Counted from the stretch's first letter, positions 47,681 to 60,329 are shown. The stretch: DNA of 64,000 bases from Saturnia japonica (GCA_033032175.1 CM065312.1:4030001-4094000), one strand, 5' to 3'. Notes: generated by a model from the letters alone, not told the origin. Numbers and translations: made by a program.

Positions 47681-48409
47681 TGTCTTGGTTTTTATTTGGG
47701 CTCCACATAAATCCGTTAGGATCGAAATGGCTTCTATTTCTAATAGCATCGTTTTTGTCATTCTTTGTGACGATATTGTGGCCTAGAGCCACGCTATGCC
47801 TAGCTCAATTATCGAATCACCTAAGAGGTTTCACTTCAAAAATAATTGAAATCACCCCTTATAATACCGCCTTGAGGGATGGTTTTTCAAAAACGCGAAA
47901 CACTTTATTTTTTACGAAAAGTGTATAATTATATTTGAATTTTTATATCCCTAATTAGAGAAATGATGGATTCTTCACACAAACTATCATCCCGTATTTC
48001 ACGTCTTCACATTTTATTTTCGCGACAAAGGGTAACCAATGTCTTTCTTCAAGGTTCAATCTATCAAACCTATCTGTTAATATACCAAAATTCATCAAAA
48101 TTGGTTCTGCGGTTTTGGCGTAAAAACGTAACAAACAAACAGACACAGTTACTTTCACATTTAACATTAGTATAGAATAATCTGGATTTCTTGAAGAAGG
48201 TTAAAGTCTATATAAGTTGACTCAATGATCTTCTAAGGAGTGGAGTAGTAAGAGCGATGAATTGGTTGACTAAATATAACACGGGTAAAATTTATATATT
48301 CACAACCGTCTGAACGAATCTTGCCTTTAAGTATAATGTTAGCGACACTCTTCTGATTAATAAAATATGTTAAGATTAAAACAAGTTAACATAAAGAAAA
48401 CTAAAAGCC
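47681..48409. other. Non-coding stretch with old LINE tail
   Basis: CAAAATTCATCAAAATTGG, then TTTTGGCGTAAAAACGTAACAAACAAACAGACA at about 48085-48150, fits an RTE-like 3' end. The 82-residue frame 47680-47928 starts inside the preceding repeat and matches no family I know. Confidence 0.35.
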
Positions 48410-48540
48410 CGACTGCAACAAAAACATTGACTTCGTACTTAAATACGCACTCCCACAATTAAGACGAATGCTAAAATCCATAATGCCGTTTAGGCTACAG
48501 AGCGTGCCAAAGAAATAGACATATATACATTTATACGCTT
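48410..48540 (-). repeat. Dispersed repeat, family R (minus)
   Basis: The reverse complement reads CTATTTCTTTGGCACGCTCTGTAGCCTAAACGGC, then a TTGTGGGAGTGCG-like part, and matches 51108-51285 and 60843-61012. Confidence 0.5.
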
Positions 48541-51107
48541 GAAAAATATAACCTTCTTGTTCGCAGTCAAGTAATAAGGTATCTACATAATTCTTATAGA
48601 TTTATTTTTACCCTGAAAACGTCCAACTAATTCCATACAAATAGAAAATTAACCGCGACCGTGCCCCCTAGCCACACCTCTGTCTTCTAATTCACCTAAC
48701 GAGTCGTTAACCCAATAATCTACAGCTATATTTCATTTTAATTAAAACCGACTGGTTAGTGGTTAGTCTGTCATTAGCGAGGTAAATGTGACTCAAATGA
48801 TTGCTCCGAGCATTTGCTTCTAAGTTAATCATTTGATGCCGATTATATGACAACCTAACTATTAGAAAATAATTTTAAAACTATTAATTTCAACCAATAC
48901 AGGTTATTATATCTAATTATCGGTTATTTTTGCGACCGGTATAAGCTATGAATGCTGCCATAGCATGGTGGTAGGGTATTTTCAAATGCTTTTCTAGTTA
49001 CTACCCTCAATTTTGAAAATCTGTCGCCATCACCAACTGCACTTGAGAATCCGTTTTAATGATATTTTATAAGTATAAACGTCATTGACGCTGTTTACAT
49101 ACAATCGTGAATGGTGGGAAATTGGCTTCAGTTCACTTTCGAGTTGATACCGGCGTGAGCGAGAAAAAACTTTTATCCTTTTTTGACAAAAAAAATTCCG
49201 CCTTACGCCGTGATTTCCTATCTCTTTTGTTTCAACACGCTGATAACAAAATTTATATCGTTCTATTTGCATTTAGTGAGAGTATAACTCGTCTATTTAT
49301 AAAACGTCATTGATAAGTACACATACATTGTTCGTGTCCATCTCTTTAAAACCTGCCGTTCTAAATATATTCTCACTCCAAGTCCAATCTGTTGCCATAC
49401 AGATATACATACACAATAATATTTAGATATTAATCCCTCAGAAACAAGTCCATTTTGTTTCAGAATCGAACCTTCAACTTCTGTGTTCATAATTACGTCC
49501 AAGCGACCACCACAATGTCTATCGAACACTGAATAAATTTTAAAGAAAGATAGCGTGGCATTAAAATAATATGGGAACTCGATCTAATCTTTCATTGCAT
49601 GGGTATATAAAATCAGTTTACCGCGCTGAACCGGTCTGTCAGAGCATTATAATGATGTTTAGCTGGAAACAGGCATTGCGTGTTATAAATTTCCTTCAGG
49701 CTATCTAAGTATATTCTATTTTTATATCGGGAAGCGTACTGCGTACTAAAGAATACCTTAACGTAGGTACTCAAAAAGATAACGTATCATTTTTATTCCA
49801 GTGTTTCCAATCAAAGTTAAATAAACATAAATTAATTTAGGCACTGAAAAAATACTAGATTCCTAGTATAGTATCCTAAAAGCTGTGTATTGTTTACAAT
49901 AACAAAAAGTTACTTATAAATTTCAATCCTTATAATGTTAGCCGTAAACAATGACTACAGGACAATAATATATAAAAAAAAATTCAATTTCTAACCATTT
50001 TGGAATTTTTTAAAAACCTTGAACGACTTTTTCAAATTTTTTAATCGGGGTTTTTTTTTTATTTGTTGATATCCTAAAACATGTTAAATTAACAAATTTT
50101 CATTTTAGAATTTAAAGTGACGTGTTTTTTGGGCCATCGTAATATAAATATTCGAAAAATTATTTGTGGTAAAAGTACAATTGTAAATGGTATGTATATA
50201 TATCAGTTTATTGAAAAATTACAGTTTGATGTGTAAGTTGTCGAATAGCTTTTCCAGTAATTCAAGCTTTCCCTTATTCTACAGGCGTACTAACACACCC
50301 CGGCTTCCCCTACCAACATTAAATAAGATTCTATCGGAGAATTATGTCGCACGCACTTTATAAGCAGGTGATGATCAGCTTGAAGACATTGGAGAAAACC
50401 ACCGAAAAGGTTCCAGTCCTGAAGCGGTTTCCCCGCACAACAAATCTGCGTGAAGATTAGTTATTATTGAAGACATTCTCATTTGAACTGTGGTATAGTA
50501 AACACCTCAGTTTTAATAACAAGTTGACTAAAATAAACACATTTCCTAAGTACCGTACATAGTACATTGTATTCCTGAATCAAGCACTTTACATACAATT
50601 ATATATCCACTTTCACATTAAGAAATTAACAGATTGTTATCTCTCAGTTCTTGGTTTTACCAATCCTAGATAAAAACCACTCAATATTGTTTAATAGAAT
50701 GTATAAATAACATAATCAAAATTTATATTTTAAAAATGCATACAACAAAAAAAGTACGAATGTATTTACATATAGACAGAAACACTCCGATAAAATATTC
50801 AAAACAACATGGACGGTGGAACACAACAAACAATAATGGAAGCAATTGAGATGAGTTATCCCGTGGATCGCGTTCCAGAGCGCTCAGTTAATGCAAATCA
50901 TGCATGTTTCATGAACGCTCGCAGTTGCAGAGTCGCGCCGCGTTGCCAGGATGGAAAAATAACTGCACACTTTTTTATTTCGCACAAATATTTGTTTGAT
51001 CTTATATTTGGTTACGTGTATATTTTACACATTCAAAATAAAAAATTCTAAATCCCATCAATATAGATTAATCTTTTACTTGAATATAATAAATTTCACT
51101 TCTTTTA
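48541..51107. other. AT-rich non-coding stretch
   Basis: No gene is supported. Short frames on both strands around 49030-49530 and 50809-51051 are unlike any family I recognise. Confidence 0.45.
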
Positions 51108-51285
51108 ACCGACTGCGAGAAAGGAGGGTTATGTTTTTCGAAAGTATGTATGTATGTATGTCTATTTCTTTGGCACGCCCTGTAGCCTAAACGGCTTGAT
51201 GGATTTGACAATACAAGATGTTGTTAGATTCGTCTTAATTGTGGGAGTGGCTATATGACATTTAAGTACCACGTCAAAGAACCAA
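51108..51285 (+). repeat. Dispersed repeat, family R
   Basis: CCGACTGCGAGAAAGGAGGGTTATG, an ATGT microsatellite, then CTATTTCTTTGGCACGCCCTGTAGCC and AATTGTGGGAGTGG. Copies lie at 60843-61012 (plus) and 48410-48540 (minus). Confidence 0.55.
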
Positions 51286-53391
51286 ATAAAAAAGAAAAAA
51301 ATAATAATATAGTCAAGTCAGATTTTCGTTACCTTTTTAATAATTTAGCTTGTTGTAGTTTATTATGAAGTTTCTAAATCAGATACTGGATTTTCATAAC
51401 ATCAATAAGCAGAAAAGGCCTATCACGTTGATTGAATTTATTGCTCTTAGGGTTCGCTTCTAGGCTCTGTTCAGATGAACGCGCGACAACGCGCGTTTTA
51501 ACAACACGCGCCTAGACTTTCTAATATCATAAACCGTTCTCATCAATGCGCGTCAACGCTGCACTTAGAAAACAATATATCTGAACCGAGGCTTCGTATT
51601 CTACAGAATTAATTTTCAAGTATAGCGACATTTTTTCAATATCTTTACTGTTTATCTGGGATTCCACATTAGTTACTTTATATCTTAGATTTTTATGGAT
51701 CATTAGAAAATGTTCATCAGATTGAATAACTTTTACCAAGGCTGCATTTCGATAGCTCTTATAGTTTGGCGAGATTCTTGGGATTCACGTCAGGGTCAGA
51801 TCTTCGAAAATCTAAGTGTTTATAGTTTTCACTTTATGGTCATTAAACATTATCTCTGTGCCAAATTTCAGCTCTCTAGATATTGGGGAAGTACTAGTTC
51901 TATTTTGATGATCATGAATCAGTCAGAGTTGAATTGTCGTAAATTTGCATACCTATAACTTCAAAACGGCTGAATCTATCTATAAACTTAAAATAATTTG
52001 ACATTGTGGAGTTCCATAAAGTAAATGTATGTTTCTTATTAAACAGAATTTCAGCCTTCTATAATATCCCAGTGCTGCTAGACAGAGGCTGGAAAATACG
52101 CCGAAATGCGTTCAGTAAAAATGGTACGGTCGTGCCTTGCGCTCGTCTTGGCGGGGGCACTCCCGTACCCCCAGATAAGTTAATCCCCGAAGGCAATTTC
52201 CAAAAGCATTCCGGAATTATTTTAACTCAATTAGACATTAATTTATAAATTACAGATATCTTAACGTCCACTAACCACGGTCCTTGATCTAGCAGTGGGA
52301 AAACTTTGGTTACCAAAAAATCTATGTTATTTATAATAAATATGTAATATGTAAAATACCTAGTAATTAAAATCGGATAAGAAGTTATGAAATTATACAT
52401 TTTTGGAAATACTTTTTTTTATGATTCCTAAAAGTGTTTTCAAAAATTTTTATACCCTACCAATTAACTAATGATATAAGCATCCCGTGTACAAAATTTC
52501 ATAAGAATCGGTCAAGCCGTTTTTGAGTTAAATCCAGACATACAAACATATAGACACACAATATTTTTATGTCAAAGGTATTCGTGACCAGTCTGATTCA
52601 CATAGTATAGAAAATATGGAAAAAATAATCACTTACAGACAGAATTACAGATGTATTAATATAGATTAGTATTGTATATAAAGGTAAAGAAGTAATAACT
52701 AATTAATAATCCAGAAAGTACACGATGTTAATAATTAAGCATACGATCACACGGAATTTATTTAACGTGTCCGTGTAAAGTTGCTTGATTAATATTTATT
52801 TTGTGGTTAATGAGCTCTCTCGCGTGGACAAGCTGATATTATATTCATGTGGTCGATTCACACAGCGCGTCGCCGTGTCGCGTCGCATCCCTGGTTAGCA
52901 ACTCGTCTTTTTTATCTTAATTTTTGCAATGTAGGGACATAGAAGGCCTGATGTAGGTCTAATTTTATAACCTTGTAGAATATTTTCTAGTCATTATCGT
53001 TTTCTTATATTATTACGCCTTGTCTCTATTAAGTTCGTTTGATACTTATTGATATCTTTCTTTTTTATACCTTATAATAGGCGTTGTTTCCATTATGTTT
53101 ATTTCTCTGATCTCTAGGACACTCGAAACATTCACGTTCAAATGTATTTAAAAAAAAATCTTGTTTATCTTTGTTTTAATTATGGGTTTTTGTTATAAGG
53201 GCCGGCCTCCTCTACCAAAATATTAGATAACATACTGGTTAATATTAATATTTCGAAGAATCGTCGTTGTGGTTATGAAATACGTACTAATGACTTATCT
53301 GCACTATTGACCCTGCACCATAGTGGCTTGACGCGATAGCAACAGGTGTGCTTTGTGACCACACGCACGCTATAAATAGGAAAGCACTAGC
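51286..53391. other. AT-rich non-coding stretch
   Basis: No gene is supported. An RTE-like tail relic (ACAAAATTTCATAAGAATCGG) lies at 52490-52560 and a GC-rich patch at 52125-52190. The rest is AT-rich. Confidence 0.45.
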
Positions 53392-53407
53392 TTTGAGGGA
53401 TTCTCGC
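53392..53407 (+). repeat. Target site duplication, left, of LINE copy 3
   Basis: TTTGAGGGATTCTCGC is repeated exactly at 54852-54867 directly after the poly(A). A perfect 16-base duplication shows target-primed insertion. Confidence 0.9.
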
Positions 53408-54202
53408 CCCGAGGGAAAGGCAATCTTTCAGTTGGAAAATGTATGCGGGCTCTCCGGCGTCACCGTCGAGCCCCCATACAAAACCCACATGCCTTCGCAG
53501 TGTCACAACTGCCAGCTCTACGGGCACGCCGCCCGTAACTGCCATCTTCGTCCGCGGTGCGTCAAGTGCCGAGAGGACCACCCGACTAGGGAGTGCACGC
53601 GCGAGCGTGACTCCACCACCCCCCCGAGCTGCGTACTGTGCGAAGGGGAGGGGCACCCTGCGAATTATCGCGGTTGCCCCAAAGCTCCGCGCACCACGCG
53701 GCCTCGGCACCAGAGGCAGGCGGCCCCCCGGGCGGCGCCTCCCGCCTCAGCCCTCCGAGCGCAACCCCTGCTGGCGCCAGGGGAATTTCCTGCGCTTCCA
53801 GTCCCTCGCCAGATCCCGGCCGCCGCCGGCCCTCCCGCGCCTCGCGGTCAATCACAACCCGTGCGTTCGGCTCCGAACGCATGGGGGCCCCGTCGCCCTA
53901 ATCCACAGCCTCGTATGGCTATGGATAATTCCGCGCCCCGCGCTCCCTCCAACGTTGCGAGCAATGATATCATGATCTTGCTCCTTCGTGAACACGGCAT
54001 TCAGGAGGTCATTGATTACAATGACCACCTAGAGCGCTACGGTCTCGTCAAGACCATATGCGCCTTCCCCGCCTCGTTGAGACGTTACACCGTCTCGACT
54101 CCGAAACACGCGACCACCCGGCATAAACACCGGCCGCGCAAAAAGTTTTATTCTCATATGTACAATAAAATATATCGATTCGTCTCTCCAAACAGAGCGT
54201 GA
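53408..54202 (+). pseudogene. ORF1 3' part of LINE copy 3 (zinc knuckles and C-terminus)
   Basis: All three CCHC knuckles are intact, in order and with the same spacing as copy 2 (CHNC...C, CVKC...C, CVLC...C), followed by the Pro/Ala-rich tail. An open frame runs in from flanking host DNA, so no native start exists. The C run at 54067-54070 has four C where copy 2 has five. From there copy 3 reads an alternative 46-residue C-terminus, basic and ending at 54202, instead of the 20-residue end of copy 2. Which C-terminus is ancestral cannot be decided from two copies. Confidence 0.8.
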
Positions 54203-54540
54203 CAGCGCCCACGCCCGCGTAACCACCGTTCTCTCCGCAGAGGACGGGCGGTCAAATTCGCTCCCGCACACACTCCATACGTTCACCCTCCTTAGCGGGT
54301 GACCCAAGCCTAGGTCCGTTCCTCGGTATGAAACCCTTGGGTCAGGCATCCGCCCGCGCGATACAAGTGACACTATACGTGCAGCACTTAGTTACCCACA
54401 TACAACATTACACACGTATGAACAAACACACGTGCACACCACACAGGTACATAGGTTCTGTGAGGGACCTTTTTTTTTTTTTCTTTTTTTACGCTAGTTA
54501 GTTAGCGCTAGTTAGTGTAGAAAACATTCCGATTACTGAA

Positions 54541-54598
54541 TACACATACGCACGGTTCCTTCCTTCCTCCCAGGAGGAAGGGAACGTGCCTATGTGTA
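54541..54598 (+). repeat. 3' UTR hairpin in LINE copy 3
   Basis: The same fold as at 13565-13622, with a better paired apex: CCTTCCTCC/GGAGGAAGG around CA. Confidence 0.6.
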
Positions 54599-54824
54599 TA
54601 ATTTAGTTAGCTCGAATCGTAGGTGTAGGGATTCCGTTAGTTCGCGACTTATTTGCGTACGCGACGACCGCCCGAGCCGAGGTCCGGCCACTCTGGCGCC
54701 CTCGTGCGAGTCGTCCTTATAACTTTCGTGGCTGAGTGCTCTCCGCGCTCGCCCCCAAGTCCGGTGAAGCTGTAAAAGCCGCAGCGGCTTTAGGGCCCCT
54801 AAGGCTAACAGTGTAGTCAGATCT

Positions 54825-54856
<32 letters not shown>

Positions 54857-54867
54857 GGGATTCTCGC

Positions 54868-56213
54868 TTGAACCACGCAATAGTAAAGACGTCAGTTAAT
54901 GAAGATCATAGTTAATAAGTCAACTATGAATAAATACTGTTTCTGTGTGCCATTTCGCTACGTATTAATTACACTTTGTTATCGACGACATGGACACTAC
55001 ATTTTGGCTCACTTTTTATCAGTTATTGTCTTCGTGCATTTACGACTTTTCATAAAAAAAAAATTAAATTGCTTTACTCGATATATACATAATATTGTAT
55101 ATATATATGTCCCGTAGAGGAAGAATTAGGTAGTACTTTTCTCGAAATTGACTTTATTGCTTTACTATAAAATCTACAGTACAATATACCTTTTGGTCTT
55201 TCCGCGCTCTGATATCGTAATTTGTCTCAAAAATATTCTAAAAAATAAAGCAGTTAACTGCACCTAACCTAACCTAAACTTCAAAACATCAGAAATGGAA
55301 AAATCAAATAACTTATTTAAATAAATGTTAGTAACAGACTCAAAAGATAAACATTATACAACTTATAAAACACCGCAAAATCTCGCAAAACTGATTTTGT
55401 TATTATAGTTATCTAATTCTCCCTCTACAAAAGCGATACATATGATATACAATTGTAAGAAAAATATAATTTAAACACTATTTCAACTAGCGACACCAAT
55501 ATCAAGAATCAGTTGCAGATGGAACAAATCGTGTCAAGGGGTCACCAGTGCGGCTCGACGCGGCACGCCGCGAGTGCAAAATGTTTGTATTTTCATATTC
55601 ATAAATATTAATATTGTGAAAGTGTTTTTGTTTGAACAATTAGGGTAATAACTCCGTAATATGCTGAAAGTTTAAAGCGAGCATTATTACGCCTTTACGC
55701 CTGAGAATATGAAATGGGAACAACGCGTTAATAATTATATTACAAAAGTTCACAAGTAATTACGCCTTTTTTAAATCACTGTACTTATTTCATTGTAATT
55801 ATAAAAAAGAAACTTCCTATGAAATTTGTTTACTCGTCATATTCTTTTTTTGGAGAAAATGCTACTGAGGTCCAGAGCGGCCTGGGAAAAGGGTGAGAAA
55901 AACTCTAGAATGTTGGACTGAAAATTAGAAAAAAAAAAATCTGCAACTTTGATGGTTCATCCAGTTTTGCTCATATAGCCTTAAAAGGTGTATCCTTACC
56001 AGCATACTTCAACTATTGGTACCTTGGTTCATTAATCCAAAACAACGGTAACATCGATTAGGTTGTGATGAATAGGAGATATGCAGGATGGATGAAATGG
56101 TAACAGGTCTTGGGGATAACACGAGCATTTTTTTCCTCTAAAAAAGAATAATTTTGAGACGTATCTATACATTTCAAGTTATCATGTTTTAGATAAATTA
56201 TATAACTTTTTCA
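54868..56213. other. AT-rich non-coding stretch
   Basis: No gene is supported. Three CCTAA units at 55261-55277 resemble the insect telomere repeat but are too few to mean anything. Confidence 0.5.
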
Positions 56214-56290
56214 AGCGAAGCCCGGTGAAGTTGTAAAAACCTTTTGAGGCTTCAGATTCCTTATGGATAACAAGTACAGTCAGATCGTTT
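56214..56290 (+). mobile_element. Diverged LINE 3' tail
   Basis: AAGCCCGGTGAAGTTGTAAAAACC, a GAGGCTTCAG part and GGATAACAAGTACAGTCAGATCG keep the order of the family tail core, though many bases differ and the palindrome is lost. It is the oldest of the tails in the window. Confidence 0.6.
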
Positions 56291-57300
56291 TTTTTTCTTC
56301 AAATATACAATTTTTATAGATGCTATTATAAAAAAATATATTTATAAATTATTTAAGCATATAATTAATCATCAATTTAGACATAAAAAATCTATCATTA
56401 GGAATGCCACAATAATAAAACAATAAAATATAATTTAAACAGTCAGACATGATTTATTACTATAAATGCGTTATGAAAAATAAGCGGTAATAATAATTAT
56501 TATTATGAATTAATAAAAATATGTTTATTGCTAAATTAAATATCCAATGAAAACTGCCTTACATTTAAAACGAGAAAAATAAAACCGACACGTGAAGAGA
56601 CGGAACCTCCTTGAGATGGATAGACTTCTACAATTATTGGGGAACAATACAATGCACGTACAAATCTCTAATCATACATAGGAAAGCAATTAATTGCCCC
56701 TCAATACTGGATTCTAATCAGACGGACTTGTACATCAAGGCACATGTCACTTTTTCATCAGTACATTCCCTTAATCGAATTTAGGGTTCGCACGTAAACT
56801 GTAATATGTTTATATAATTTATTGCAACGAAGTTCCATAATGCGACATAGAATTTAAAATGGAAAAGTTTGAAAACTGACATACCCTAAAAAGAGAAAAA
56901 CACATACATCTAAGGATTTTCAAGACTATGATCATCGTCGAATATAACTTCAATAACTTACGTTTTTTTTACATATTTACATAGATTATAAGCTGCGGTA
57001 AGAGCAACAGCTACTTATAGACAAACACCGCTTGCACATTATCTGTTAATTACGATAGTGCGATTACCATTTTAATAAGATTCCCACATTCCTAACATAT
57101 ACAAAAGAAGATAGTAATCAGTGAAGAAAACCTGTTACAAAGTATCTATTACCAGCTCATATATCGTTTGAATATATGATCCAATGTTTATATCGAAGTG
57201 CATATCAAAAGCACCAATCATCTATAGTGATTGCATTGATAGCGCAAATAAAAAAAAGAAAGAGGAATTTAAAATAAATAAATTTCTTGCGCTTTACAAG
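56291..57300. other. AT-rich non-coding stretch
   Basis: Nothing is supported here. Confidence 0.5.
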
Positions 57301-57545
57301 CTTTACTTGGAGCAATTCGACTAGTGGAATACTTGACTATAGAACATCGCAGCCAAATAACCTAGTCTTGTGTTCCTCCGGTGAGTAGGGTTTTCAGAGC
57401 TCTTTGGAGTAGCGGGGTTCGAGGTCGGCAAAGCGCTATTAATACTTATGGTATTACAAGTGTCCATAGGCTACAGTAGCCGCTTACAATCAGGCGAGCG
57501 GTATGCATATTTGCCACTTTTGTTGTATAATAAAACCCTATAAAA
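57301..57545 (+). mobile_element. 3' end of a second LINE-like family
   Basis: It shares CGACTAGTGGAATAC, AGCCAAATAACC, GGTGAGTAGGGTTTTCAGA and the end GCCACTTTTGTTGTATAATAAAA with 62975-63200. The first part is also shared with 40836-41145 on the minus strand. It is non-coding and 5'-truncated. Confidence 0.55.
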
Positions 57546-58301
57546 GTCATGTAACAGCCCTGGCATTTTCCGTGTAACTAACCTAGTTTATACCCTCAAT
57601 CCAATTTGTGTAGCACTTGATAGTAATTGTGGCCTGAAGTGTTTGTATTTCAGCCTGCGAAGAGTTTACATCCGTAAATTGTTTACACAAACTATTTGAT
57701 TTATAGATACAAATGAATATACCTTGTACTATAAATAAATAAATAAAATTATTTTAATTTGAGTAAAGTATTAATTTATATTAATATATAGTTAAATAAA
57801 TATCACATAATGAAAAAATCAATAAAATGAATTCATATTAACACCATCAAACTAAATGGTGCGCTCGCATCTCTCAATTTTACCCTCGACAAAATTCTCC
57901 AAAAAGTATTAGTCCAAATAAAAAAATTCTAACAGTAAGAGGTAATAATGACAAGAAATATACATAGAGTTTTGATATAGTAATTAAAATTTATGCAAAA
58001 GGTAACATGATTTGCAAAATAAGTTTAGTATAATCAACAGCTTATAATAAAACGTATGCTTTTGTGCACATGCCTTCAAGCCCTCACGCATTCGACCACA
58101 GAATTTATTAGATATTATAAAAGCTTTTGCATCATACATAAGCATAATTTATGCAGAGTTAATTCTACTTGTTTCTATATTTACTAGTTATTATTCGATC
58201 GCAAGACATCGGTCATAAAGTCACGAGACATTACCCACATAATTATGATAATTTCTTGAACCAGCTATTCTTAAACTAACGTTATCTATTGATAATTAAT
58301 A
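57546..58301. other. AT-rich non-coding stretch
   Basis: Nothing is supported here. Confidence 0.5.
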
Positions 58302-59533
58302 TTAGGTCGGGGAAAAAGTGTTTTCGCATAACGTAGGTATAAACTTGTTATAAAATTTCTTTCTCTGGCTGGTTTTGGTAACATTAAAAAGGTTACATAT
58401 AATATTTTTAAAAAAAATGTTTCCCGCTATTTTTGATCTGTTTTCTTTCTGTAGAAATGAGTGTATCTAATGAAGAAATTCGATACATTTTAAAATATTA
58501 TTACAAAAAATGCAAATACGCAACTCAAGCAGCGAAAAAAATTTGTGATGCAGTGTCAGTAAGTGTAGCACAAAGTAGGTTCAAATGATTTCACTCCGGA
58601 AATTTTGATGTTAAAGATGCACCTCGCTCTGGTCGCCCTATTACGAATAAAATGTACGCCATTTTTGAAAAAGTGTAGCAAGATTGGATTATCAGTAGTT
58701 ACAATGTAGTTAAAGAACTGAAAATGACCACAAAACAGTTTTAACCCATTTGATGAAAGTTGGCTATACCAAAAAGCTGGATATTTGGGTGCCACACGAG
58801 CTCACTGAAAGAAACATAATGAACCGTGTACTTATTTGCGACTTATTATTGAGACGTAATGAAACCGAGCTGTTATTGAAGAGATTGATAACTGGCGATG
58901 AAAAGTGGATCACGTACGACAAAAACGTGCGAAAAAGGTTGAGGTCTAAGGTCGGCCAGGCTTCACAGACTGTGGTTAAGCCTGGGCTAACCCGAAATAA
59001 GGTGATGCTATGTGTATGGTGAGACTGGAAGGGCATTGTTCATTATAAGCTATTACCGCCCGACAAAACCATCGATGCTGATCTCTACTGCCAACAACTG
59101 ATGTGATTAAAGGAAGCAGTTGAGATAAAGCGGCCGGAATTGATCAACAGGAACGGTGTAATCTTTCATCATGATAACGCTAGACCACACACATCTTTAG
59201 TCACTCAGCAAAAATTAAGAGAGTTTGGCTGGGAGGTTTTAGTGCTTCCACCATATAGCCCTGACCTTGCAACTTCAGATTTTCACCTGTTTCGGTCTCT
59301 TTAGAATTATTTAGGTTCTGTAAGGTTAACATCAAGAGAGGACTGCCAAAACTATTTGTCGCGTTTTTTTGATCAGAAGTCCCAAAGTTTCTACAGCAAC
59401 GGGATCATGTCTCTACCTACTAAATGGAAGAAAGTCATCGAACAAAATGGCACATATATGCTGTAAATAAACTTTGAATAAAATGTCTTGAGTTTTCATA
59501 TAAAAATGCGAAGAAACTTTTTCCCCGACCTAT
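58302..59533 (+). mobile_element. Mariner transposon, inactive
   Basis: The 1232-base element has 28-bp inverted repeats with a few mismatches: TTAGGTCGGGGAAAAAGT at the left, and the complement ending ACTTTTTCCCCGACCTAT at the right. TA flanks both ends (58300-58301 and 59534-59535), the expected target duplication. It encodes one transposase, now broken. The complete ends could still be bound by a related transposase. Confidence 0.9.
58457..59466 (+). pseudogene. Mariner transposase (D34D), inactivated
   Basis: The protein would be about 336 residues, close to the usual mariner length. The catalytic region is recognisable: GDEKWITYD with the first Asp; HHDNARPH with the second; PPYSPDLATSDFHLF with the third, 34 residues after the second. 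The N-terminal helix-turn-helix part is in the first frame. Damage: stops at 58586-58588 and 58676-58678, a one-base frameshift near 58732-58745, then stops at 59020-59022 (in the usual WWDW-like motif), 59104-59106 and 59302-59304. No active enzyme can be made. I did not assign the mariner subfamily. Confidence 0.9.
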
Positions 59534-60246
59534 TATAATACACAGTGTAGCACTATTTCCAAATAAAAATAAGCCTTAACAAAAAAATTATATTTCATAA
59601 CAGTATCTAATCTTCTTAAATAATCTCAGTATTGTATCAAAATAAATTAATTTTAATTCGCGAAGTTACAACAATTAATCCATGTTTAGTTACTAATTAA
59701 TATTATTTTATTATCTTTTTGTATGGTTTAATATTTTCAAATTTAATAGTTATGCTAAATTTGTAGTGTAAGAAAGGAATATCTCTGATATCATGTGATT
59801 GCAAAATTAATTATTAAATCCTAATATAGGTACGTTAAGTTGTTATATTGAGAAATAAAGAGCCAGGACAGTTCTGTATTGGACAACGAAGTGAACCCAA
59901 CAAGCGATAAAAAGCGATAAAATCTGCAAGAGGACCATACACAGCGATACTGTAAGTACGAGTAAAGTATAGTGACGATTTTAGTATAGTGAGGTTGTTT
60001 GAATTTTGTTTCTCTGAATACAAGTAAATTATTTGCGCGAAATATAACGGAATTTTCTTTACCCAAAGACGTAACAATACTTAAATATGATTAAAAGGTA
60101 TTTCACATCTGCCAGGCGTCTCAGGGCGCCTCACATTTTTATTAGTATATTTTCTGCATAATAAATCTAATTAATACTGGAATTTGATACTAAAATAAAA
60201 GAGTAAAGAAGGTATAGATGTAAAAGTTTCTGAAGCGCTGACTTAC
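59534..60246. other. AT-rich non-coding stretch
   Basis: A minus-strand segment at 59850-59970 is open in more than one frame and partly hydrophobic but has no recognisable motif. No gene is called. Confidence 0.4.
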
Positions 60247-60329
60247 CGGATGCGCGGGCGGCATGCATGTGTCGTTCGCGGGCGCTCGGGGCGCATTACC
60301 GCACGTGCAGCGACTGCTACACACGGACC
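60247..60329 (-). CDS. Candidate internal exon, Cys-rich, of an unidentified host gene
   Basis: On the minus strand, TTGCTTGTTCCAG precedes 83 very GC-rich bases that end at GCATCCG and the perfect donor GTAAGTCAG. The GC-rich block coincides exactly with the splice-bounded interval. One frame gives a Cys-rich peptide (SVCSSRCTCGNAPRAP then ANDTCMPPAHP), ending in phase 0, as in a secreted or extracellular domain. A second frame is also open, and a 5' UTR exon is possible. No neighbouring exon was found, so the gene would have introns of several kilobases or more. I do not recognise the family. Confidence 0.45.

Larger units (their letters stand above)
53408..54851 (+). mobile_element. ORF1-only Jockey-type LINE, copy 3 (5'-truncated)
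   Basis: The insertion starts in ORF1 at the codons before the first zinc knuckle (CCCGAGGGAAAGG) and follows copy 2 almost base for base through the ORF1 end and the whole 3' UTR to a poly(A) of 27 (54825-54851). The lack of ORF2 between ORF1 and the 3' UTR is shared with copy 2. Differences are few, including one fewer C at 54067-54070. The perfect 16-bp target duplication makes this a bona fide and recent retrotransposition. Confidence 0.9.

Noticed and set aside
47680..47928. 82-residue frame with a hydrophobic stretch
   Set aside because: It starts in a repeat, has no recognisable motif and no splice or promoter context.
55261..55277. CCTAA repeats like the insect telomere sequence
   Set aside because: Only three units, no array, and no telomere-specific LINE beside them.
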